Below, piece by piece: positions 1-9,267 of a DNA stretch of 64,000 nucleotides (positions within the stretch are counted from its first letter, which is position 1; every line of letters begins with the position of its first letter). A program made the translations under genes and the position numbers. The notes below the pieces were generated by a model that was given only the letters and a program-made list of their open reading frames with translations, had not been told where the DNA came from and ran no database searches. This stretch comes from CAVRRZ01 sp963723745 (GTDB lineage: Bacteria > Actinomycetota > Actinomycetes > Mycobacteriales > Geodermatophilaceae), in the NCBI GenBank assembly GCA_963723745.1, contig CAVRRZ010000001.1, positions 496,001 to 560,000 of the forward strand. The letters run 5' to 3'.

Positions 1-341
1 GTGGGGCCGATCAGCGCGTCGACGACCAGGACGACGTCGATGTTGGCGGCGACGATCTGGGCCCCCGAGGACCGGCCGGCGACCGAGCGGGTGAAGGCGC
101 TGCGACGAGGGAGGACGGCGACGGCGCGCTCGCCCCGCAGCGCCACCCAGTCGCCCACGGCCGGGCGCGCCGTCCCGCTGTCGGCGAACAGGGCGCCCCC
201 GGGGACGGCGGACCGTTCGCCGTCGCCGGTCACGACCCGGAGCCGTCCCCTGTCGACCCGCACCACCCGCGCGGCCGTCGTCCCGTCGGGCAGCTCGCCG
301 TCACGGTCAGGTGCCCAGCCGAACGAGGAGAGATCCGTCAC
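1..341 (-). CDS. rsgA: Ribosome small-subunit-dependent GTPase A, 5' part (cut by window edge)
   Basis: This is the N-terminal 113 codons of an RsgA/YjeQ-type circularly permuted GTPase, which acts in late 30S ribosomal subunit maturation. The translation has the OB-fold with a GDWV segment, then TRSVAGRSSGAQIVAANIDV and VVLVVDAL. This linker-to-G4 region is characteristic of the family. The start is a GTG at 341-339; no ATG lies in frame upstream. The GTPase motifs G1-G3 and the C-terminal zinc motif lie beyond base 1 and cannot be checked. The gene is divergent from the phosphodiesterase gene at 447, with about 100 bases between them. Confidence 0.85.
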   Translation of the reverse strand, partial: MTDLSSFGWAPDRDGELPDGTTAARVVRVDRGRLRVVTGDGERSAVPGGALFADSGTARPAVGDWVALRGERAVAVLPRRSAFTRSVAGRSSGAQIVAANIDVVLVVDALIGP

Positions 342-446
342 GGCGGCGATGCTCCACCCCAGGTCAGGCACCTGTCTCCCGAATTGTGACCGACGCGGCT
401 CGCTGCGTTCGCCATTCGTTCACGCCGGGCGGGTGTTCTGGTCGGC

Positions 447-1460
447 ATGCACGCGACCGCGTCGTCGGCTCCCCCCACGACCCGCTCTGCCGGCCCTGTG
501 GTCGTCGGTCACCGTGGCGCCCCGGCCTACCGGCCCGAGCACACCCGCGAGAGCTTCGAGCTGGCGATCGACCTCGGCGCCGACCTGATCGAGCCCGACG
601 TCGTGGTGAGCAGGGACGGTGCCCTCGTCGTCCGGCACGAGAGTGCACTGTCCTTCACGACCGACGTCGCCCGGCGACCGGAGTTCGCCGACCGGCGGCG
701 CACGGGGCTGCTCCAGGGCCGCCGAATACGCGACTGGTTCGTGGAGGACTTCGATCTCCGGGAGCTGCGCACACTCGGCGCCGTGGAGCGGATGCCCGGC
801 CTGCGCCCGCTCAACACCGCCTACGACGGCCGCTCCGGATTGTTGACGCTCGCCGAGGTGGTCGAGTTGGCCCGCGCGCGGTCCACCGCAGGGCGGACCG
901 TCGGCGTCCTCGTGGAGCTGGCGCCGGGACTGACCGGGCCCGGTACCGAGCTCACCGGTCTGGTCGCCGCGGAGCTGCGCCGGCTCGGCGTCGCCGGCGG
1001 CGGGGGCCCCGTGCTGCTCCAGTCGTTCGAGCCCGCCGCGCTGCGCCGGCTGCGCGAAGACCTGGGGGACGACGGCCCCCCGATGATCCAGCTGATCGAC
1101 GACTTCCCGTGTTTCGACGCGATGACCACTCCGGCGGGGCTGCGCGAGATTTCGACCTACGCCGCGGCCATCGGGCCCAGCCGCGACCGGATCCTGCTGC
1201 GTGACGAGGACGAATCCTTCACCGGCACGACACACCTCGTGGAGCAGGCACACGACGCCGCGCTCGACGTGCACGTCTGGAAGCTCAACCCGGAGAACGC
1301 CTTCCTCCCGCGACAGCTCCGCACGAGCCTGGACCCGCTCTCCCACGGCAACGCCGCCGCGGAGGTCCGTGCGCTGATCGACCTCGGTGTGGACGGGGTG
1401 ATCGCGGACGCCCCGGAGATCGCCGTCCGCACACTGCAGCAGCTCGTCCCGCGGTCCTAG
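447..1460 (+). CDS. Glycerophosphodiester phosphodiesterase family protein
   Basis: A 337-residue protein of the GDPD/GlpQ family, which hydrolyses deacylated phospholipids to sn-glycerol-3-phosphate plus an alcohol. The TIM-barrel active-site residues are visible: H22-R23-G24 at the end of strand 1, then E49-P-D51 as the metal ligands, and H64 in VVRHE. Near the C-terminus, the segment VDGVIADAPE is the usual last barrel strand. No convincing signal peptide is present (MHATASSAPPTTRSAG lacks a hydrophobic core), so a cytoplasmic location is likely. It ends 19 bases before the convergent TIR-STAND gene. The substrate cannot be told from sequence. Confidence 0.85.
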   Translation: MHATASSAPPTTRSAGPVVVGHRGAPAYRPEHTRESFELAIDLGADLIEPDVVVSRDGALVVRHESALSFTTDVARRPEFADRRRTGLLQGRRIRDWFVEDFDLRELRTLGAVERMPGLRPLNTAYDGRSGLLTLAEVVELARARSTAGRTVGVLVELAPGLTGPGTELTGLVAAELRRLGVAGGGGPVLLQSFEPAALRRLREDLGDDGPPMIQLIDDFPCFDAMTTPAGLREISTYAAAIGPSRDRILLRDEDESFTGTTHLVEQAHDAALDVHVWKLNPENAFLPRQLRTSLDPLSHGNAAAEVRALIDLGVDGVIADAPEIAVRTLQQLVPRS

Positions 1461-1479
1461 GCGCGACCGGCCCGGGCGG

Positions 1480-4155
1480 TCAGATCTGCCCGCCGAGGAC
1501 CTCGTCGAGAACGGCGTCCAAGGTCGGTGGGACACCGTCTCGGGCCTCGGCGAGCGCGTCGTCGATCGCCGCGAGCACCGCCGCCGGAGCAGCCACCGGG
1601 TCGTATTCGCGACGCCGAGCATGCGTGTGGAGGCCCTTGCGCAGCTCGCCCTCGACCGCGCGGAGCCGCACCGCCGACGGCATGTTCCCCTCCTCTGCGG
1701 CCATCGCCGCCATCGCCTCGAGCGCGTCCGCCATCCCGCCCCGGTCCCCCAGCTCTCGGCAGAGCGAGAGCGCCTCGCGGAGGAAGGCACTGGCCTGCCC
1801 CCGCCGTCCTGCCGCCATCTCGAGCAGCCCGGCGAACTGGGCCGCCAGGATGACACCGCGCTTGTAGCCGATGGCTCGGCTCTCGTTCAGCGCTTCCGTG
1901 GTGCGTTCGGACGCCGCGTCGCTGCGGCCCTGCGCGGCGAAGGCGTAGGCGAGGTAGACGGTCGTCAGTGCCCGCCCGGATCGACCGCGCACCAACCGCG
2001 GCGTCTGTCGCTCGAGACTCTCCTCCAGGAGCGTGATCGCGCGTTCCGATTCCTTCAGATGCAGGAGCACGAGCGCCAGGTCCGTGGCACTCCAGACGAT
2101 TCCCCACTCGTCGTCGATGTCTCGGTAGAGAGCGAGGCTCTCCTCGTAGTGCCGGCGGGCCTCCGCGCTGTTCCCCTCCTCCTTGGCCACGAAGCCCAGA
2201 CCGTTCAGCGACTTCGCGCGGCCCGCGACCTTGGAGGCGAAGCCGAGCTCGCGCAACAGTCCCGTGGTCACGGCATCGTCCGGGGACTGCTCGAACAGCC
2301 TGAGGCCGTCGAGCAGCAGTTCTCGGGCAAGTGCGTAGTCGTTCTGGTGATAGGCGAGGATCCCGGCGAAGTTGGTGGCCTTCGCGCGGACCGGCGGCCG
2401 CGCCGCTCCCTGGGCGTCCAGAAGCTGCGTCAGCCAGCGGCGGCCCTCGCTGAACTGTCCCCGGACGTACCAGAGCGGGCCCATGGCGCCGGCGAGCCGG
2501 AGACCCTCCTCCAGCTCGACGGTGCCCGCGATGCTCCGGGCGAGGACGGCTCGGAAATTGGCGTTCTCGGGCTCCAGAGTCCTCAGGCAGGCGTCCTGCT
2601 CCTCGCCCTCGACGTGCCGCTCCGCCTGCTCCATGAGCTCCCGGTAGTAGCGGCCATGCCGGGCGAGAACCTCCGAGGCCTCGACGTCCGAGGTCAACCG
2701 TCTCTGCGCGACCTCGTTGACCGGTGTGAGCATGAAGTACCGGTACTGGTCGTTCGCGGTGCGCAGCAGGACCAGGCTCGCGCCCAGCAACGCACGCAAC
2801 GGCGTGAGGACGTCGCCGCGCCGGGCCACCGCCTCCGCGGCGTCGAGCGTGAATCCCCCGGAAAACGCCCCGAGGTCTGCGAACAGCCGTGCCGCATCGG
2901 GATCGAGCAGCTCCGCGCTGGATTCGATGACCTGATCGAGCCGGTCCACCAGCGATGCGCGTCGCTTGAGGATCTCGGCCGGCGGCAGAACCGCGATCTG
3001 ACTGGCGAGCAGCTGGATCGCCAGAGGCAGCCCGCTGACCTCCGCACACAGGCGGGCGACGGTCGCGGCATTGGACCTGGTGAGGGTGAACGTGGACTGG
3101 ACCGACCGTGCGCGCTCGACGAACAACTGCACCGCGGGACGCCGGGCGAGGACGCCCAGCGGGTCGAGGGGATCGAGGGTGGGGACCTCCAGCGGCTCCA
3201 CCGCGATGACCGTCTCCCCGGGGAGGCCGAGAACGCCTCTGCTGGTGACCATGACCGTCAGGCCGGACGTCGCCTGCAGGAGATCGGCGACCATCGGGCC
3301 GGCCGGCAGCACGCGATCGAAGCCGTCGAGCAGGATCAACCGCTGTTGGTCACCGAGGAAATCGGCGATCTTCCGCCACAGGGGGACTCCCGGGGTCTCC
3401 TCGACGCCCAACTCCCGGGCGATGGACGACGCCAGCAGCTCCGGATCGCTCAAGGTCGCCAGGTCGATGCGATGGATCCCGTCGGGGAAGCATTCCGACA
3501 CGTCGGGGTCTGCGCCCACCTCCAGGGCGAGGTGCGACTTCCCGACACCCATGGGACCGACGAGCGTCACGAGACCGGGGTGCCCCACGAGTGCCTCGCG
3601 GACGTCCGCGCACGCCCCCTCTCGTGCGATCAGCGGCGTCAACGGCCGTGGCCAGCGAGCCCGGTGGCGCGTTTCCCGCTCCCGAGGAAGGCGAGAGGCC
3701 AGCCCCCGGACGAGCCGGTCGAATGACTTGGTCACGGCGACCCAGCCGTCCTCGCGCGGCCGCCACTTGACGATCGGCTTGGCGTCGGGGGGCAGCATCT
3801 GGAACTTGGCGAACGGCGCACCGTCCCAGACCACCGGTCGTAGGACCACGGGGATGACGCGAGCCTGGCCCGCCTGGTGCCGGGAGACGGCGAGCTGAAG
3901 CTCCTTGCCCCAGATGTAGTTGGAGGCGATGAAGGCGCTGCTCACCAGCAGCAGGATGACGTCCGCGCTGCGCAACCGGTCGTCGATCTCGTCGTCCCAC
4001 TCGGCGCCGGGTGGGATGTCCCGGTCGCTCCAGTCCTCGATGAGGCCCTGGTTGCGCAACAGCGCCAGGTTCTCCTGCAGCTCGCGCCGGAACTTCTCGT
4101 CCTTGTGGGCGTAGCAGTAGAAGATCCTGGTCGGCTGAGCCTTGTCCGGGGGCAT
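1480..4155 (-). CDS. TIR - STAND NTPase - TPR protein, candidate immune or signalling receptor
   Basis: An 891-residue three-part protein. Residues 9-130 form a TIR-like domain: TRIFYCYAHKDE opens it, the loop SDRDIPPGAEWDDEI follows, and SSAFIASNYIWGKE ends with E85, which sits where NAD-cleaving TIR domains carry the catalytic Glu. Residues 170-420 are an NB-ARC/STAND ATPase: P-loop GPMGVGKS at 200-207, Walker B ILLDGFD at 274-280, VTSR near 303-306, and GLPLA at 375-379. From about 560 to 830 there are TPR-like helical pairs (for example AEARRHYEESLALYRDI). TIR-STAND-TPR proteins in bacteria include antiphage sensors and AfsR-like regulators; no DNA-binding domain is seen here. It is divergent from the GH2 gene. 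The defence role is inferred from architecture only. Confidence 0.85.
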   Translation of the reverse strand: MPPDKAQPTRIFYCYAHKDEKFRRELQENLALLRNQGLIEDWSDRDIPPGAEWDDEIDDRLRSADVILLLVSSAFIASNYIWGKELQLAVSRHQAGQARVIPVVLRPVVWDGAPFAKFQMLPPDAKPIVKWRPREDGWVAVTKSFDRLVRGLASRLPRERETRHRARWPRPLTPLIAREGACADVREALVGHPGLVTLVGPMGVGKSHLALEVGADPDVSECFPDGIHRIDLATLSDPELLASSIARELGVEETPGVPLWRKIADFLGDQQRLILLDGFDRVLPAGPMVADLLQATSGLTVMVTSRGVLGLPGETVIAVEPLEVPTLDPLDPLGVLARRPAVQLFVERARSVQSTFTLTRSNAATVARLCAEVSGLPLAIQLLASQIAVLPPAEILKRRASLVDRLDQVIESSAELLDPDAARLFADLGAFSGGFTLDAAEAVARRGDVLTPLRALLGASLVLLRTANDQYRYFMLTPVNEVAQRRLTSDVEASEVLARHGRYYRELMEQAERHVEGEEQDACLRTLEPENANFRAVLARSIAGTVELEEGLRLAGAMGPLWYVRGQFSEGRRWLTQLLDAQGAARPPVRAKATNFAGILAYHQNDYALARELLLDGLRLFEQSPDDAVTTGLLRELGFASKVAGRAKSLNGLGFVAKEEGNSAEARRHYEESLALYRDIDDEWGIVWSATDLALVLLHLKESERAITLLEESLERQTPRLVRGRSGRALTTVYLAYAFAAQGRSDAASERTTEALNESRAIGYKRGVILAAQFAGLLEMAAGRRGQASAFLREALSLCRELGDRGGMADALEAMAAMAAEEGNMPSAVRLRAVEGELRKGLHTHARRREYDPVAAPAAVLAAIDDALAEARDGVPPTLDAVLDEVLGGQI

Positions 4156-4262
4156 GCGGTCTCACCCCGTTCCGGACGATCACTGTCGGTGAACGCTGTG
4201 TTCCGAAGCTAGTCATCCCGATGGTCCTGTCAAGACACTCCGCGATTGGCCAGGATGGGCCC

Positions 4263-6146
4263 GTGTCCGAAGCCGACTGTCATCCCCGGCCGCAGCTCGC
4301 GCGTGAGCGCTGGGTCGACCTGACCGGCCCCTGGGGCTTCGCCTACGACGACGACGACGTCGGCGCGGACCAGGGCTGGATGCACCGCACCGACGTCTTC
4401 GACTCGACGATCACCGTTCCCTTTCCCCCCGAGTCGCGGGCCAGCGGGATCGGGCGGCCGGAGCCGCACTCGGTGCTCTGGTACCGGCGGACGTTCGAGG
4501 TTGCGGACGCCGACCGTGCTGGCCGCCTCCTCCTCGGCTTCGGCGCCGTCGACTACCGCGCCGAGGTCTGGGTCAACGGCCGATCCGTGGCGCGGCACGA
4601 GGGCGGGAACGCTTCGTTCATGGCGGACGTCACGGCGGCGCTGGGGCCGGGGGCGGAACAGGTACTGGTCGTCCGCGCGGAGGACGACGCCGGGGACCGC
4701 CGACAACCCCGCGGCAAGCAGTACTGGGGCGACCCTCCGTCGGACGTCTGGTATCACCGGACGTCCGGGATCTGGCAGCCGGTCTGGCTCGAGCCCGTGC
4801 CGGCCACCTACATCGCGTCCGTGCGTTGGGACGCCGACCCGCGCCTCGAGCAGGTCCGCCTCCGGGCGCAGATCCGGCACCGCCCGGGCGGCCGGCTGCG
4901 GCTCCGCGTGGAGCTCCGCGCGCACGGGGAAGTGCTGGTCGACGACGTGATCGCCGTGCTGGGGGACGAGGTGGACCGGAGCTTCATGGTGCCGGCGGGG
5001 GCGCCGTCCATCACGCACTCCGGTGCCTTGCTGTGGTCTCCCGAGCATCCCAACCTGATCGACGCGGAACTCACTCTCCTCGACGAGGACGGTCCGGGCG
5101 ACACCGTGCAGAGCTACCTCGGCTACCGCAGCCTGCACACGCGGGACGGCATGGTGGAGCTCAACGGCTCCCCCTACTTCCTGCGGATGGTTCTCGCCCA
5201 GGGTTACTGGCCCGAGTCGCACCTGGCGGCACCGGATGCCGACGCGCTGCGCCGCGAGGTCGAGGCGATCAAGAGCCTCGGCTTCAACGGGGTGCGGGTG
5301 CACCAGAAGGTCGAGGACGCCCGCTTCCTCCACTGGTGCGACCGACTGGGACTGCTCGTCTGGGTGGAGATGCCCAGCGCCTACGAGTGCGCGCCGGTGG
5401 TGACGGGCCGGCTCGTCCGGGAGTGGATCGAGGTGGTGGAACGCGACCGAAGCCACCCGTGCCTGGCGGCCTGGATTCCCTTCAACGAGAGCTGGGGAGT
5501 GCCGAACCTGCTGGAGTCGGCAGCGCAGCAGGCACTCGTCGGGTCCCTGCGGCTGCTGACCGACGCACTCGACGGCACACGTCCGGTCCTGGCCAACGAC
5601 GGGTGGGAGGTCCTCGACAGCGACATCGTCGGCATCCACGACTACACCACCAGCGGGGAGCAGCTGCGCGCCAGGTACGGAGACCCCGAGGCGTTGCAGC
5701 GCACGTTCGCCGGGCCTCGACCGAACTTCCACCGCCTCACGCTGCCGGGCTTCGATCGCGGTGACCGGCCGGTCGTCCTGAGCGAGTTCGGCGGGATCAC
5801 GCTGGGCGAGGGTGATGCGTCCGGGACGGCCTACGGCTACGGCGCCGTCGAGGACTCGGCCACATTGCTGGAGAAGTACCGGGAGCTCGTCGGGGCGGCG
5901 CTCTCGTCGACCGCGCTGGCCGGGTTCTGCTACACGCAGCTGACCGACGTCGAGCACGAGAAGAACGGCCTGCTGACCGCCCAGCGAGTGCCGAAGATCG
6001 ACCCGGCGGAAGTTCGAGCGGTCAACCAGTTCACCGCAGCGGCGGTACCCGCAGAGGCGATGCTGGCGGAGATCCTGTCCTACCGCGCACCGTCGGGAGC
6101 GCGACGTGGCCCTCGACCGTCGGCCCCCGACCCGGAGCGTCCCTGA
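4263..6146 (+). CDS. Glycoside hydrolase family 2 enzyme (beta-glucuronidase/galactosidase type)
   Basis: About 627 residues with the GH2 order: an N-terminal sugar-binding jelly roll (WYRRTFEV, VWVNGRSVARHEGG), an immunoglobulin-like middle domain, and a TIM barrel (LGFNGVRVHQKVEDARFLHWCDRLGLLVWVEMP). The acid/base Glu is E409 in FNESWG and the nucleophile is E508 in VLSEFGG. The GTG at 4263 is preferred because AGGATGGG lies upstream and the jelly roll starts soon after; the ATG at 4221 has no ribosome site. There is no signal peptide, so a cytoplasmic enzyme is likely. Its last 116 bases overlap the 3' end of the convergent glycosyltransferase gene. The substrate is unknown. Confidence 0.88.
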   Translation: MSEADCHPRPQLARERWVDLTGPWGFAYDDDDVGADQGWMHRTDVFDSTITVPFPPESRASGIGRPEPHSVLWYRRTFEVADADRAGRLLLGFGAVDYRAEVWVNGRSVARHEGGNASFMADVTAALGPGAEQVLVVRAEDDAGDRRQPRGKQYWGDPPSDVWYHRTSGIWQPVWLEPVPATYIASVRWDADPRLEQVRLRAQIRHRPGGRLRLRVELRAHGEVLVDDVIAVLGDEVDRSFMVPAGAPSITHSGALLWSPEHPNLIDAELTLLDEDGPGDTVQSYLGYRSLHTRDGMVELNGSPYFLRMVLAQGYWPESHLAAPDADALRREVEAIKSLGFNGVRVHQKVEDARFLHWCDRLGLLVWVEMPSAYECAPVVTGRLVREWIEVVERDRSHPCLAAWIPFNESWGVPNLLESAAQQALVGSLRLLTDALDGTRPVLANDGWEVLDSDIVGIHDYTTSGEQLRARYGDPEALQRTFAGPRPNFHRLTLPGFDRGDRPVVLSEFGGITLGEGDASGTAYGYGAVEDSATLLEKYRELVGAALSSTALAGFCYTQLTDVEHEKNGLLTAQRVPKIDPAEVRAVNQFTAAAVPAEAMLAEILSYRAPSGARRGPRPSAPDPERP

Positions 6147-7977
6147 CGGCCGCGATGACAGAGGTGAAGAACGTCTCCAGCTCCCCGACGTGGGCGTCGA
6201 AGGTGAAGGCGTGGCGCTGCCGCCAGACACCAGCGCGGAGTGCCGCCATCCGGGGCCGGTCCTGCAACTGCGCCACGAGATCGTCGGGGTCCCGCCACAG
6301 CACCCCCAGCCGGCCCGACTCCAGCAGCCGCTGGACCGCGACGACGGAGCCCGGGTTGTCCCGGAGGATGAGCGGGACGCCGGCGACGGCCAGCGTTGCG
6401 ACGCGAGCGGGCACGTTGAGGTCGTTCCAGGTGGCCGCCCGGATGTCGCCGCCGTTGCCGTTGGCGAAGTCGTGGAGCCAGCCGGCGTCATAGCGGGAGA
6501 ACTCGGCCACCCAGTCGCGCTGGGTCACGTGCCGGTGCAGGTGCAGGTGGTGCGGTGCCTGCCGACGGGCGGCCAGGACCCAGTCGTGCATCTGCACCTG
6601 GACCTTCTCGCCGTAGAGGTGCACGTGGACGCCCCGGGCAGCGAGCTCGCCGACGACCGCGGGGTCAGGCCCCATGGGGCGGCCGGGGATGACGGTGTGG
6701 ATCTCACCGTCCGCATCGGACAGCAAGGTGCTGCGCTCGCTGCGGAGCCAGTCCGCCTTGGGCAGGTCACCGTCCAGGACCGTCGACCGTCCCGCTCTGG
6801 ACCGGGGAACCACGGCGGCGAACCAGCGCCGCAACTCTTCGCTCGAGTAGATCTGGCCGTCCGAGCGGACATGCAGATCGACCAGTGCGGGCCACAGCCC
6901 GTGCTGGCGCGCCTCGAACGGCCCTTCCTTGAGGTGCCACACGAAGGGGATCGGGAGGCCGGCGGAGCGGATGCCGTCGAGGACCTGCTGCGCGATGTCG
7001 ATGGCCTGCCAGTTCAGCAGCGCGTAGACCACATCGGGACGGATCTCCCTGACGGCGTCCAGCCAGCCCGCGCGCGGCACGTCGGTCACCCCGCCGAACG
7101 GCACGGGGCCCACGGTGTTGAACCACCAGGGATCGTCGGTCCACAGCCCGTAGAGGGTGTGCCCGCGCTCGGCGAGGGCGAGAACACGTTCGGGGTTGTG
7201 GGCCAGCTCGCCCACGAGCAGGATTCGCATCCCGCGCCGGTCGGCGGCGATCGCGGATCTCGAGCGCATCTCCCGGTAGAGCTCCACCTCGTCGTGGAGC
7301 TGGCCGGCGGAAGAGTGGAAGCGCAGGGGCTCCTGGACGCCGTAGCGGGCGCGGTAGGCGTTCAGCCCGCCGCGCGGTTCGCGGAGCACTCTCGAGCGCT
7401 GAGCCGGATGGCTGGTCCACTGGCACGTCACCCGACGCGTGAACACCGCGGGCCCCCGGGCGAGCAGCCGCGCCCACAGCATCCGGTCGAGATCGTCCGT
7501 GGTGAGTTCCGCACGCTCGACCCAGCGGTCGGCCGTGCGTCTGTGGACGACCTGCACGAGCTGCAGGGGTTCACCGTCGATCCGTCCGGTCGCGATGTCC
7601 GAGTAGAAGCCGTGCCGCACGCCGGCGCAGCAGAGCGAGGCCTTCGGGTTGGCCGCGAGGACCCGGCAGGCCGTGCTGAGGTGGTCGGCGAACCACATGT
7701 CGTCCGAGGGAAGGTAGGCGACGAGGTCGCCGGAGGACAGCGCCAGCCCGGCGTTGAGCGCAGCCCCGAGCCCCTGATTGCGACCGAGCCTGTGCAGGGT
7801 GATCCGGGGGTCCTCCAGTGCCGATCCCAGCGCACCGGCGGGGTCGCCGGGAGAGCCGTCGTCGACGATCACCAGTTCCCAGTCCTGCTCCTCCTGCGCG
7901 AGCACGCACGCGACAGCCGTCGGAAGGAACGCCTCGTGGTCGTAGGTCGGCATGATCACGCTGACGCGCACGTGCAT
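6031..7977 (-). CDS. Two-domain glycosyltransferase (GT2 fused to a GT-B-like domain)
   Basis: A 648-residue fusion. Residues 1-220 are a GT-A family 2 transferase: VSVIMPTYDHEAFLPTAV, the nucleotide-binding WELVIVDDGSPGD, and LVAYLPSDDMW supplying the DxD-like metal site. From about residue 248 (MRILLVGELAHNPERVLALA) to 620 there is a Rossmann-like GT-B region with LRDNPGSVVAVQRLLESGRLGVLW near the donor site. No frame break separates the halves. No membrane segment is seen, so action on a cytoplasmic glycan or lipid-linked intermediate is plausible. The 3' end overlaps the GH2 gene on the opposite strand. Acceptor and sugar cannot be inferred. Confidence 0.8.
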   Translation of the reverse strand: MHVRVSVIMPTYDHEAFLPTAVACVLAQEEQDWELVIVDDGSPGDPAGALGSALEDPRITLHRLGRNQGLGAALNAGLALSSGDLVAYLPSDDMWFADHLSTACRVLAANPKASLCCAGVRHGFYSDIATGRIDGEPLQLVQVVHRRTADRWVERAELTTDDLDRMLWARLLARGPAVFTRRVTCQWTSHPAQRSRVLREPRGGLNAYRARYGVQEPLRFHSSAGQLHDEVELYREMRSRSAIAADRRGMRILLVGELAHNPERVLALAERGHTLYGLWTDDPWWFNTVGPVPFGGVTDVPRAGWLDAVREIRPDVVYALLNWQAIDIAQQVLDGIRSAGLPIPFVWHLKEGPFEARQHGLWPALVDLHVRSDGQIYSSEELRRWFAAVVPRSRAGRSTVLDGDLPKADWLRSERSTLLSDADGEIHTVIPGRPMGPDPAVVGELAARGVHVHLYGEKVQVQMHDWVLAARRQAPHHLHLHRHVTQRDWVAEFSRYDAGWLHDFANGNGGDIRAATWNDLNVPARVATLAVAGVPLILRDNPGSVVAVQRLLESGRLGVLWRDPDDLVAQLQDRPRMAALRAGVWRQRHAFTFDAHVGELETFFTSVIAAVRDAPGRGPTVEGHVALPTVRGRTGSPPASPLRVPPLR

Positions 7978-8044
7978 CAGCCCAGCGGTCGGCCGACCGG
8001 CCCGCGGACGCCGGGTGCCCGGTCCCCGCGCGTTCGAGGCGACG

Positions 8045-9154
8045 TCACGACCCCTTCACCACGTTCCCCGCGGGCGTGAGCGCCCCGTCCAACGACTCCG
8101 ACTGGCTGACCTCGACGCCGCGGAACTTGGTGTACACGGCGTCGAAGGTCAGCCCGGCCACGAAACCGATCGGCAGCAGGAAGAACAGCAGCCTCCGCGC
8201 ACCATCCGACTGGTCGGCATCGAGGGCCTCCGGCACGCCGACGAGCTGGGACGCGACATAGATCAGGCCGGTCACCAGACCAGCCGCGGCCCCGAGCACG
8301 CCGGCGCGCGTCCAGTCCGGTCGGGTGGCCGTGCCGGGACCGCTGTCCGTACTCGTCCGGACGAGGCCCCCCGCGGCTGCCGCCAGGGTCGGCACCAGCA
8401 ACATCGCGAAGATGGCCAGGCCGTCCGACGCGGGCCTCGACCAGACGAATGCGACGAGTCCCAGGGTGACGAGGAGCAGCAGCCCGATGGCGGCCAGCGC
8501 CACCCGGGTCCGGCGACCCTCCGCCCGCGCGTCCCGCGACTCGGCACCGAGTCGCTCGCTCCGGGCAACGCGCTGCCGTTCCAGCGCACCGACCATGCGA
8601 CGGGCGCTGGCGTCGTCCCAGGATCGCGCCATGGCCGCGACGTCTTCCTCGGTGGCGTCGTTGCGCTCGGTCGCCAACAGCTCCCACACACGCGCTGCCT
8701 TGCCGCCGAACGTGGCCACGGCCACGGTCGGGATGCGAAGCGCCAGGGCCAGCATGCCGGTGACCAGCGTGGAGTAACCGCCACCGACGAGCAGCACGCC
8801 GTGGCTGTCCACGAGGGACCGGTAGAAGGACACCTCCCAGTCGCCACTCGGGTCGGCGCGCACATCGAGCACGTCCGGGGCGATGTCGAGCCCTTCGAAC
8901 CCGTCCTTGCCCCGTCGCGCCCTCACCTGGACCGACCCGGGCTCGGCCTTTCCGGACTCCAGGTAGCCCCGGACGACCTCCGCTTCGATGAACATCGGAT
9001 CGCTGGAGTACACGGTCAACGCCCATCCGGCAGCGTTGAGTTCGCGTCCCAGCTCGGCGCACGCCGACCGTGCACGCTCCGTGTCCTGCAACGGGGGGTC
9101 GAGAGTTCGAGCGATGTCGACGCTGCCGACGATGGCCACCCTCGGGCGATTCAT
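8045..9154 (-). CDS. SLOG-like Rossmann domain protein with four C-terminal membrane helices
   Basis: A 369-residue protein. The first 165 residues look like the SLOG (SMF/DprA-LOG) Rossmannoid fold: PRVAIVGSVDIAR as the first strand-turn, then HGVLLVGGGYSTLVTGMLAL with the nucleotide-loop GGGYST at 124-129, then VAVATFGGKAARVWELL. A charged linker follows. Four hydrophobic segments lie near residues 218-238, 245-265, 285-305 and 322-342. SLOG domains bind nucleotide ligands and are reported from comparative genomics in bacterial conflict and signalling systems, often joined to membrane effectors. That makes a ligand-gated membrane effector a reasonable guess, not a demonstrated function. The same strand and proximity to the TIR-STAND gene is noted. 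It starts with ATG at 9154. Confidence 0.6.
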   Translation of the reverse strand: MNRPRVAIVGSVDIARTLDPPLQDTERARSACAELGRELNAAGWALTVYSSDPMFIEAEVVRGYLESGKAEPGSVQVRARRGKDGFEGLDIAPDVLDVRADPSGDWEVSFYRSLVDSHGVLLVGGGYSTLVTGMLALALRIPTVAVATFGGKAARVWELLATERNDATEEDVAAMARSWDDASARRMVGALERQRVARSERLGAESRDARAEGRRTRVALAAIGLLLLVTLGLVAFVWSRPASDGLAIFAMLLVPTLAAAAGGLVRTSTDSGPGTATRPDWTRAGVLGAAAGLVTGLIYVASQLVGVPEALDADQSDGARRLLFFLLPIGFVAGLTFDAVYTKFRGVEVSQSESLDGALTPAGNVVKGS

Positions 9155-9243
9155 GTCGCCTCCTCGCTCAACGAGCCGTCGGGCGAGGCTAGCGGCTGCC
9201 TGCTCTCGTCGGACGGGGCCCGGACGCGCGTCGAGTGCCGCCG

Positions 9244-9267
9244 CCGATCAGCCGATCAGCCGATCAG
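9244..9267. repeat. Three tandem copies of an 8-bp unit across the purA stop codon
   Basis: CCGATCAG occurs three times without interruption and spans the purA TGA (9256-9258 on the minus strand). A change in copy number would add or remove residues only at the extreme C-terminus of PurA. Confidence 0.85.
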
